Of a DNA stretch of 64,000 bases, positions 57,360-64,000 are shown one piece after another; within the stretch, counting starts at the first letter, position 1; each line of letters begins with the position of its first letter. Under the pieces are notes generated by a model that ran no database searches, was not told where the DNA came from, and saw nothing but the letters and a program-made list of their open reading frames with translations. This stretch comes from Atlantibacter sp. RC6 (lineage in GTDB: Bacteria; Pseudomonadota; Gammaproteobacteria; Enterobacterales; Enterobacteriaceae). The position numbers and the translations under genes are program-made. The stretch is taken from positions 496,001-560,000 of the forward strand of contig NZ_JACHZE010000002.1 in NCBI RefSeq assembly GCF_014193285.1. The letters run 5' to 3'.

Positions 57360-58670
57360 ATGTCTGAGATTTTATTAAAACCGTTATGGCAGCGTTTTAT
57401 TCAGGTGGTGCGGGAAGAAGTTAAACCCGCGCTGGGGTGTACGGAGCCGATCTCTCTGGCCCTGGCGGCAGCGGTCGCGGCAGCCCATCTCGAGGGGAAC
57501 ATTGAGCGCATTGAGGCCTGGGTTTCACCTAACCTGATGAAAAACGGTATGGGCGTCACAGTTCCCGGTACCGGTATGGTTGGGCTACCTATCGCGGCGG
57601 CGCTCGGCGCGCTGGGCGGTGACGGCAAGGCAGGGCTTGAAGTGCTTAAAAGCGCGTCTGCCGGGGCGATTGACGCAGCGAAAGCCCTGTTGAACGCCGG
57701 TAAGGTCGCCGTGAAGTTACAGGAGCCCTGTCACGACATCCTCTTTGCCCGCGCTAAAGTCTACAGCGCAAACGCGTGGGCCTGCGTGACGATTGTCGGC
57801 GGGCATACCGACATTGCGCGCATCGAAACCCATCAAGGGGTGGTGTTTTCTCAGGACAGGCTCGTTCAGGACGACGATCGGTCGTCTGCGCTGGGGGTGT
57901 TATCCACCACATCGCTGAAAGAGATACTGGCGTTTGTGAACCACGTCCCTTTCGAGTCGATACGTTTTATTCTCGATGCGGCAACGCTGAATGGCGCGTT
58001 ATCTCAGGAAGGATTGCGCAACGCGTGGGGATTACACATCGGCGCGACGCTGAAAAAACAGTGCGCGCGCGGCCTGCTGGCTGACGATCTTTCAACGGCG
58101 ATTGTGATCCGTACCAGCGCGGCATCCGATGCCCGAATGGGCGGCGCAACGTTACCCGCGATGAGCAACTCTGGGTCCGGCAATCAGGGCATTACAGCGA
58201 CCCTTCCCGTGGTAGTGGTAGCCGAATATGTTGGCGCGGATGATGAGCGTTTAGCCCGCGCGCTGATGCTTTCCCATCTCAGCGCCATCTATATTCACCA
58301 TCAGTTGCCTCGCTTATCGGCATTATGCGCCGCCACCACCGCGGCCATGGGCGCGGCGGCAGGCATGGCATGGCTGGCGGAGGGAAGCTATGACACCATC
58401 GCCATGGCTATCAGCAGTATGATTGGCGATGTGAGCGGAATGATTTGTGATGGCGCCTCTAACAGTTGTGCGATGAAGGTCTCAACCAGCGCCGCCGCCG
58501 CCTGGAAAGCGGTGCTGATGGCACTGGATGACACGGCGGTAACGGGCAACGAAGGCATTGTGGCGCAGGACGTTGAGCAATCCATCTCCAATCTGTGCGC
58601 GCTGGCCTGCCATTCCATGCAGCAAACCGACAAGCAAATTATTGAAATCATGGCGCATAAAGCGCATTAA
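57360..58670 (+). CDS. cyuA: L-cysteine desulfidase CyuA (YhaM)
   Basis: A 436-residue enzyme, matching E. coli YhaM, that breaks cysteine into pyruvate, ammonia and sulfide using an iron-sulfur cluster. Probable ligand cysteines are in [10 protein letters not shown] (C27), [13 protein letters not shown] and [37 protein letters not shown] is also conserved. Together with CyuP it feeds on external cysteine. AAGG lies 9 bp before the ATG. Confidence 0.92.
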   Translation: MSEILLKPLWQRFIQVVREEVKPALGCTEPISLALAAAVAAAHLEGNIERIEAWVSPNLMKNGMGVTVPGTGMVGLPIAAALGALGGDGKAGLEVLKSASAGAIDAAKALLNAGKVAVKLQEPCHDILFARAKVYSANAWACVTIVGGHTDIARIETHQGVVFSQDRLVQDDDRSSALGVLSTTSLKEILAFVNHVPFESIRFILDAATLNGALSQEGLRNAWGLHIGATLKKQCARGLLADDLSTAIVIRTSAASDARMGGATLPAMSNSGSGNQGITATLPVVVVAEYVGADDERLARALMLSHLSAIYIHHQLPRLSALCAATTAAMGAAAGMAWLAEGSYDTIAMAISSMIGDVSGMICDGASNSCAMKVSTSAAAAWKAVLMALDDTAVTGNEGIVAQDVEQSISNLCALACHSMQQTDKQIIEIMAHKAH

Positions 58671-58673
58671 CCT

Positions 58674-58714
58674 GCCCGGCGAGGCTTGTGTACGTTCATC
58701 AAGCCTTGCCCGGT
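58674..58714. terminator. Hairpin between cyuA and the lrgB-like gene
   Basis: CCCGGCGAGGCTTG and CAAGCCTTGCCCGG pair imperfectly between the two convergent genes. Confidence 0.5.
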
Positions 58715-58717
58715 TGG

Positions 58718-59407
58718 CTAAAACATCACCTTCGCCACCAGCGGAGCAATCAACACCATCACCACGCCTGATAGCATCATCACCAGGCTGGCCACCACAC
58801 CTTCCTGCGCGCCCAGTTCATAGGAGCGCGCCGTACCCGCGCCGTGAGAGGCTGCGCCGAATCCGGCGCCTTTCGCCATCCCCGCTTTGATCGCCAGCCG
58901 TAAAAACAACACATCTCCCACCGCCATACCGAATACGCCGGTAACCACCACAAATAACGCGACCAGCTCCGGTTGCCCGCCGAGCGGTTGCGCCGCGGCT
59001 AGCGCGAACGGCGTCGTGACGGAGCGCACCGCGAGGCTGCGTTGAATGGTATCCGGCAAAATAAACAGCCGCGCCAGCCATACCGAACTGGTGATGGAGA
59101 CCACTGTGGCGGTGATCACCCCGGCGCTTAATGACAACCAGTGACGACGGATGGTCGCCAGGTTGTCGTACACCGGGACGGCAAACGCAATGGTCGCAGG
59201 CCCGAGTAACCACAGCAACCAGTGGGTTTCCCCCATATAGTTTTGATAAGAGATGTGACCGAACACCAACATCAGCACCAGTAAAAATGGCGTCAGCACG
59301 AGCGGCATCAGGGGTAATTTACGAAAACGGCGGTAGAGTTTTTTATTGGCAAAATAGAGCGCCAGCGTGACCGCCAGACACAGCAGGCTCAGCATGGCAT
59401 TACTCAT
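58718..59407 (-). CDS. LrgB/CidB-family membrane protein
   Basis: A 229-residue LrgB-type protein with about eight helices; RSVTTPFALAAAQPLGG and GAASHGAGTARSYELGAQEG are diagnostic. ATG 59407 (MSNAMLSLL) overlaps the preceding cidA-like stop by 8 bp; a longer upstream frame lies inside that gene. CidB/LrgB act with CidA/LrgA, first linked to murein hydrolase control. Related pairs in Bacillus transport pyruvate, which may be relevant next to acetate genes. Confidence 0.87.
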   Translation of the reverse strand: MSNAMLSLLCLAVTLALYFANKKLYRRFRKLPLMPLVLTPFLLVLMLVFGHISYQNYMGETHWLLWLLGPATIAFAVPVYDNLATIRRHWLSLSAGVITATVVSITSSVWLARLFILPDTIQRSLAVRSVTTPFALAAAQPLGGQPELVALFVVVTGVFGMAVGDVLFLRLAIKAGMAKGAGFGAASHGAGTARSYELGAQEGVVASLVMMLSGVVMVLIAPLVAKVMF

Positions 59408-59819
59408 CGCCCGCGCCCTTACCGGCACGCGCCAGTTCAAAACGGTACACCTTATCCACTACCCAGGCCGTGCTGCCCAGCACCAGTAGCGTACTGATGC
59501 CAATCACCAGAAAGATCCGCCAGCCGTCGATCAGCAGAAGCTGCGCATAATTCACCACCGCCACCACGGCGGGCACAAAAAACAGCAGCATCTCGGCGAG
59601 CAGCCAGCGCGAACCCGCTCTGACCCAGTTTAGCGGCACAATCCGCGTGACGATCAGCGCCAGCATTAATGCCATGCCGATCAAATTTGCCGGTAGCGGC
59701 AGATGAAAGTGCGTGACGAGATACTGCGCAAAGAGAAACAAACCGGCGTAAATCAGTACCTGAACGGGGGTTTGAAGATAAGCGATCACAGTGGGGAGCC
59801 GACGTAACGCCAGGGACAT
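59400..59819 (-). CDS. CidA/LrgA-family holin-like protein
   Basis: A 139-residue protein with four hydrophobic helices and the LrgA signature (LPLPANLIGMALMLALI, LLAEMLLFFVPAVVAVVNY). ATG 59819 has AGGA upstream and gives MSLALRRLPTVIAYLQ; an earlier in-frame codon would add a soluble leader and is unlikely. It is the first gene of a two-gene operon with the LrgB-like gene and is divergent from a LysR gene, the usual CidR-cidAB layout. Confidence 0.87.
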   Translation of the reverse strand: MSLALRRLPTVIAYLQTPVQVLIYAGLFLFAQYLVTHFHLPLPANLIGMALMLALIVTRIVPLNWVRAGSRWLLAEMLLFFVPAVVAVVNYAQLLLIDGWRIFLVIGISTLLVLGSTAWVVDKVYRFELARAGKGAGDE

Positions 59820-59920
59820 CACAAAATTCCTGTTAAAAACGTGAAGCGTGATTATAGAGACCCTGTTTGCTGTGCTGAAATGAATTAAAATCATTGTAGG
59901 TATAGGCGGAAGGAATACTT

Positions 59921-60814
59921 ATGGATATCAAAACGCTGCGTTATTTTGTCGAGGTCGTGAGGCAGCAGAGCTTTACCCGCGCGGCGCAGAATCTGTTTGT
60001 GACCCAGCCAACCATCAGCAAAATGCTGCGCAATCTGGAAGATGATCTTAACTGCACGCTGCTGATCCGTGACGGGCGTAAGCTCTTGCTGACCGACACC
60101 GGCAAAGTGGTGTATGAACGCGGGATCGCCATTCTCGCGGAATTTCGCCAGCTGGAGGCCGAACTCAGCGATATCCATCACCTTGAGAAAGGAACGCTGC
60201 GCCTCGGTATCCCGCCGATGGTGGGAATGCTGATGGCCGGGCCGATTGGCTTATACCGCCAGCGCTATCCGGGTGTGGAGCTCAAAATCTCCGAGTTCGG
60301 CGGCCTGACCGTTCAGCAGGCGGTCATGAATGGCGAGCTGGATTTAGCGATGACGGCCCTGCCGGTTGAAGAAGAACATGAGTTCGCCACACTCCCTTTA
60401 TTTAGCCATCCGCTGTGCGTGCTCGCCCCCCGCTCCGGCGATTGGGTTAAACGGGATTTTGTCGAGCCGCATGAACTGGCCAGACATCCGCTATTGATTT
60501 ACAACGAGGATTTCTCGTTAAGCCGCCAGCTCATGCAGTTGTTTGCCACGCTCGGCATCAGCCCGCATATCACGGTACGCAGCGGGCAGTGGGATTTTTT
60601 GGCGGCGATGGTACAGGCGGGCGTCGGGATTGCGATTTTACCGGAGCCGATCTGCCGTAAGTTGGATAACACAATTCTGACCTGGATGCCGCTGCGCAGC
60701 CCGTTACGCTGGGAGTTAGGGATGATTTGGCGTGAAGGGGTGTACCTTTCCCACAGCGCTCAGGCCTGGCTGCAGTGCTGCAAAGAGTACTGGCCAGCCG
60801 CCGCTGGCCAGTAA
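59921..60814 (+). CDS. LysR-family regulator (CidR-like)
   Basis: A 297-residue LysR protein. The N-terminal helix-turn-helix reads TLRYFVEVVRQQSFTRAAQN and LFVTQPTISKMLRNLEDDLN. The effector domain has TLRLGIPPMVGMLMAGPIG and VQAGVGIAILPEPICRKL. It is divergent from the cidAB-like pair, 101 bp apart, and probably activates it; in staphylococci, CidR responds to acetate. GGAAGG precedes the ATG. Its end lies 3 bp from the convergent yjcE. Confidence 0.88.
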   Translation: MDIKTLRYFVEVVRQQSFTRAAQNLFVTQPTISKMLRNLEDDLNCTLLIRDGRKLLLTDTGKVVYERGIAILAEFRQLEAELSDIHHLEKGTLRLGIPPMVGMLMAGPIGLYRQRYPGVELKISEFGGLTVQQAVMNGELDLAMTALPVEEEHEFATLPLFSHPLCVLAPRSGDWVKRDFVEPHELARHPLLIYNEDFSLSRQLMQLFATLGISPHITVRSGQWDFLAAMVQAGVGIAILPEPICRKLDNTILTWMPLRSPLRWELGMIWREGVYLSHSAQAWLQCCKEYWPAAAGQ

Positions 60815-60817
60815 GGT

Positions 60818-62464
60818 TTAATGCTTCTCGATAAGCAGCGCTTCCAGCAAATCGAGATCGTGCAGCAATTTTTGCAGCGTATCGTTACTGATTTGCCGGG
60901 TAGCGCGCAGATGGTACAACTCTGCGCGTTCTGAGCGCAGCGCGGCAAGGCGGAACCGGCGCTCCAGATTCTCTTCCAGCGCGCTGTTTTCCGCGTCGCT
61001 GCGCCCGTCGGCCCGGCGGCGCAGATTCCCAATCACCCGTGCGCTCACCTCTTTCAGCAGTTGGGTGTCGATGTTTTCATTGACGTCCGCCGCCATGCGT
61101 TCCTCTTTTTTCTGGATAGCGACAATCGCCACTTCCGCCGTCACCGAACGCGCCAGGCGCTCCTCTTCCCGCGCTTTCGCCTGATCGGTCACTTCCACAT
61201 GCTGAAGCAGGATCGGCAGCATAATCACGCCGACGAACAGGGAAATCAGGATCACGCCCGCCGCCAGGAAAATCAGCTCATAACGCGCCGGGAACGGCGT
61301 GCCGTCGGCAAGCAGCAGCGGGATAGACAACACACCCGCCAGAGTAATGGCCCCGCGCACGCCCGCGAAGGAGGCGATCAACAGATCACGGGTTTTCCAC
61401 GCGCCAAACTCCATCGGCTTCTTCTTCAGGAAGCGTCGGCTGAAGTGTTTCATCACCCACAGCCAGGCGTAGCGCACCAGAATCAACGCCGCGTAGATGA
61501 TGAAGATATCGAGGAACAACATCCACACTTCGACGTTCGGATCGGCTTCGGCGGCGGTCAGCGAGGTTTCCAGAATGCCAGGCATTTGCAGGCCAAGCAT
61601 CAGAAACACCATGCCGTTAAACACAAACTCCAGCATCGACCAGACGCTGTTGGCGCGCAGGCGCATCGCTAACGGCGCGCGGCGCATCACGCCGGAACGG
61701 GTGATGGTCATCCCGGCGGCCACGGCGGCCAGAATGCCGGATACGCCAATATGTTCGGCAATCAAATAAGAGGCGAACGGCAGCAGGAACAGCAGCACAA
61801 TCTGCGTAGCGGGTTCATCGCCGCCCCAGCGGCTCAGCCAGCGCAGCGACCGCCCATACAGCCAGGCGACGGCGATACCGGCCAGCAAACCGCCTATCGC
61901 CACTTTCATAAACTCCACCGTCGCGCCGCCCACGGTAAACACCATGGTGCCCATCGCCACCGCCACGGCAAACTTCAGGGCCACCAGGCCGGAGGCGTCG
62001 TTCATTAACGCTTCGCCCTGCAAAATGCCCATGATTTTCTTCGGGATGCGCCCTTCGCCGACGATGCCGGACAGCGCCACCGCATCGGTGGGCGACAGCA
62101 CAGCGGCCAGCGCAAAAGCGGGGATCAACGGAATGCCCGGCACCATCCAGTAAATCAGGAAACCGATCCCGACTACGGTGACCAGCACCAGCGCCAGCGC
62201 GAGGCCAATGATCTCCCGTCCATGATCGAGAAATTCACGGGTCGGCGTTTTCCAGCCGTCGGCAAACAGCAGCGGCGGGATAAACAGCACCAGAAACAGT
62301 TCCGGATTAAAGTCCACATGCAAACCAAACGTCGGCCAGGCGAGCAAGGCGCCAATGGCGATTTGCATTAACGGGAGGGGAACCTGGAAGGGAAGTACCC
62401 GGGTAACGACCCCGGAGAGCGAGACCACAAGGGTCATGATAAGAATGGTAAAGAAAATTTCCAT
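60818..62464 (-). CDS. yjcE: CPA1-family Na+/H+ antiporter YjcE
   Basis: A 548-residue cation/proton antiporter of about 12-13 helices with a long charged cytoplasmic tail. Core motifs are LSPTDAVALSGIVGEGRIP, GEALMNDASGLVALKFAVA and GVRGAITLAGVLSIPL. Length and sequence match E. coli YjcE (549). The exact ion is not established. The E. coli neighbour yjcF is missing. Confidence 0.93.
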   Translation of the reverse strand: MEIFFTILIMTLVVSLSGVVTRVLPFQVPLPLMQIAIGALLAWPTFGLHVDFNPELFLVLFIPPLLFADGWKTPTREFLDHGREIIGLALALVLVTVVGIGFLIYWMVPGIPLIPAFALAAVLSPTDAVALSGIVGEGRIPKKIMGILQGEALMNDASGLVALKFAVAVAMGTMVFTVGGATVEFMKVAIGGLLAGIAVAWLYGRSLRWLSRWGGDEPATQIVLLFLLPFASYLIAEHIGVSGILAAVAAGMTITRSGVMRRAPLAMRLRANSVWSMLEFVFNGMVFLMLGLQMPGILETSLTAAEADPNVEVWMLFLDIFIIYAALILVRYAWLWVMKHFSRRFLKKKPMEFGAWKTRDLLIASFAGVRGAITLAGVLSIPLLLADGTPFPARYELIFLAAGVILISLFVGVIMLPILLQHVEVTDQAKAREEERLARSVTAEVAIVAIQKKEERMAADVNENIDTQLLKEVSARVIGNLRRRADGRSDAENSALEENLERRFRLAALRSERAELYHLRATRQISNDTLQKLLHDLDLLEALLIEKH

Positions 62465-62566
62465 GCTGTCCTTGAATGCGATGATGCCTGTCGAAAAAAG
62501 AGACTCCTCAGATAATAGAACATCGACACCAACAAAAAGGAAACAGGATGTGCCTTAAAAACAAAA

Positions 62567-62592
62567 ACGGGCCGACTTCGGCCCGTTTATCA
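62567..62592 (-). terminator. ghxP terminator
   Basis: On the minus strand AAACGGGCCGA and TCGGCCCGTTT form a stem with a short loop, followed by a T run, 14 bp after the ghxP stop. Confidence 0.88.
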
Positions 62593-62605
62593 GAGTGGGT
62601 GACGA

Positions 62606-63952
62606 TTAAATCGCCCAACCGCCCGCGTAGAACGCCACCAGCGCGATAGCAATAATCACGGTGCCGACATTGAGCTTGCGCCATTCGCCGGAGACCAGAC
62701 GACCGATCACCAGCGATGCGAAGCCAATCATGATGCCGGTTACGATGTTACAGGTCAGCACGATAAACACGGCGGTGATCAGGCCGGACATGGCGTCAAC
62801 GAAATCTGCGAAATCGATTTTCGCCACGTTGCTCAGCATCAGCAGGCCGACATACATCAGGGCAGGCGCAGTGGCGTAAGCCGGTACCAGGTAGGAGAGC
62901 GGAGACAGGAACAGGATCAGCAGGAACAGCACGCCAACGGTGATTGCCGTCAGGCCGGTTTTGCCGCCCGCCGCCGTACCTGCGGCGGATTCGATATACA
63001 CTGCGGCAGGCGCTGCGCCCACCAGGCCAGAGAACACGCTGCTCAGGGAGTCGGTGGTCAGCGCTTTGCCGCCATCGATAATCTGCCCGTCTTTATCCAG
63101 CAGGTTTGCCTGACCGGCTACCGCGCGGATTGTCCCGGTGGCATCGAACACCGCCGTCATCACCAGCGCCAGTACGCTTGGGATCACCACCGGGTTCAGC
63201 GCGCCCATGATGTCCAGGCTGCCGATCAGCGAGTTGCCGTTTTCATCGCTCAGCGACGGCATGGCGAACAGGCCGGAGAACTTCACGCTCGGATCGAAAA
63301 TCAGCCCCACGATAGAAACGCCGATAATGGTCAGCAGGATGCCGCCCGGCACTTTCAGTTTTTCCAGACCAATAATCACCGCCAGGCCAATCAGCGACAT
63401 GATCACCGGGAAGCTGGCGAAGTGACCCAACGCCACCGGCAAGCCGTCCAGCGGGTTTTTGATAACCAGGCCAACGCCGTTCGCCGCAATCAGCAGCAGG
63501 AACAGGCCGATACCGATACCGGTGCCGTGCGCAATGCCCTGGGGCAGGTTGCGTAAAATCCAGCTACGAATGCCGGTGGCGGAAATAATGGTAAACAGCA
63601 CACCCATCAGGAACACCGCGCCTAAGGCGACCGGCACGCTGATTTGCTGGCCCAGCACCAGGCTGAACGCGGTAAAGGCGGTTAAGGAGATCGCGCAACC
63701 GATCGCCAGCGGCAGGTTTGCCCACAGGCCCATCAGTAATGAGCCGATACCGGCAACCAGACAGGTTGCAACGAAAACGGCGGCTGGCGGGAAGCCCGCT
63801 TTACCCAGCATGCCCGGAACTACGATAACGGAATAGACCATGGCCAAAAAGGTGGTGAGGCCTGCAACGATTTCCTGACGGACGGTACTGCCACGGGCAG
63901 AAACCTTAAACCAGGCATCAAGCGAGCCGGTACGCGCAGATGGCGTAGACAT
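62606..63952 (-). CDS. ghxP: Guanine/hypoxanthine permease GhxP (YjcD)
   Basis: GhxP imports guanine and hypoxanthine with protons (NCS2, AzgA-like group). The 448 residues have about 12-14 helices with [19 protein letters not shown] near the N-terminus and [20 protein letters not shown] and [20 protein letters not shown] in the substrate region. Length is one less than E. coli GhxP. GGGGA lies 10 bp before the ATG at 63952. The promoter is cut by the window edge. Confidence 0.95.
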   Translation of the reverse strand: MSTPSARTGSLDAWFKVSARGSTVRQEIVAGLTTFLAMVYSVIVVPGMLGKAGFPPAAVFVATCLVAGIGSLLMGLWANLPLAIGCAISLTAFTAFSLVLGQQISVPVALGAVFLMGVLFTIISATGIRSWILRNLPQGIAHGTGIGIGLFLLLIAANGVGLVIKNPLDGLPVALGHFASFPVIMSLIGLAVIIGLEKLKVPGGILLTIIGVSIVGLIFDPSVKFSGLFAMPSLSDENGNSLIGSLDIMGALNPVVIPSVLALVMTAVFDATGTIRAVAGQANLLDKDGQIIDGGKALTTDSLSSVFSGLVGAAPAAVYIESAAGTAAGGKTGLTAITVGVLFLLILFLSPLSYLVPAYATAPALMYVGLLMLSNVAKIDFADFVDAMSGLITAVFIVLTCNIVTGIMIGFASLVIGRLVSGEWRKLNVGTVIIAIALVAFYAGGWAI

Positions 63953-64000
63953 AGAAACATCCCCTGAGATTTTTTGTAGTTCGTTTCTATGCGTGGTGGA

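Overview
The window is chromosomal DNA of an enteric bacterium (Enterobacterales, family Enterobacteriaceae; the gene content points to the Citrobacter/Enterobacter/Klebsiella neighbourhood rather than E. coli itself). The backbone order cutA-dsbD-yjdC-tRNA-Phe, yjcZ-crfC, yjdM(phnA), phnC-P, yjdP, gltP, acs-yjcH-actP, yjcE, ghxP is the familiar E. coli 92-94 min region read in reverse. Between these anchors several blocks differ from K-12, and that is where most of the novelty lies.

Layout. (1) 1-2641: end of cutA, dsbD, TetR-type yjdC, tRNA-Phe. (2) 2622-9524: a roughly 6.9 kb AT-richer island in the tRNA-Phe gene, bounded by a 22-bp direct repeat of the tRNA 3' end. Next to the tRNA it keeps fused scraps of an integrase and an ICE-type relaxase. 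It then holds a compact three-gene operon behind a CRP-like site (permuted papain-like amidase, 766-residue protein of unknown family with two Phe/Gly/poly-Ser segments, DUF3380 muramidase), a broken T6SS hcp gene and a small membrane protein. (3) 9525-19227: displaced tRNA terminator, acyltransferase, kduI/kdgT, yjcZ-crfC, yjdM and an Aer-type chemoreceptor. (4) 19231-31416: a DUF2235 hydrolase and a complete 14-gene phosphonate (C-P lyase) operon phnCDEFGHIJKLMNOP with a Pho-box-like promoter.

(5) 31413-43336: yjdP and the mqsRA toxin-antitoxin pair, then a sugar block. An RbsABC-type ABC transporter, D-lyxose isomerase, class II aldolase and PfkB kinase form an operon flanked by a hybrid sensor kinase on one side and an OmpR-type regulator on the other. 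This lies where E. coli K-12 has the D-allose (als) genes. Two tandem hok/sok-like type I toxin-antitoxin cassettes separate the operon from the regulator. (6) 43507-49746: a sugar-acid catabolic cluster (GldA-like dehydrogenase, MFS permease, IlvD/Edd dehydratase, YagE/YjhH-like aldolase, IclR regulator) with repeated operator-like sites in the divergent promoter. (7) 49886-55690: gltP and the acetate genes acs-yjcH-actP, with no nrf genes between gltP and acs. (8) 56005-64000: cyuPA (cysteine uptake and desulfidase), cidAB-like genes with a divergent LysR gene, yjcE and ghxP.

The best candidate for an undescribed system is the island operon at 4238-8168: a potential peptide/amide-bond hydrolase and a glycan hydrolase flank a large protein with no recognisable family, beside an inactivated Hcp gene. 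All statements about families rest on motif recognition and recalled homologs; no search was run.
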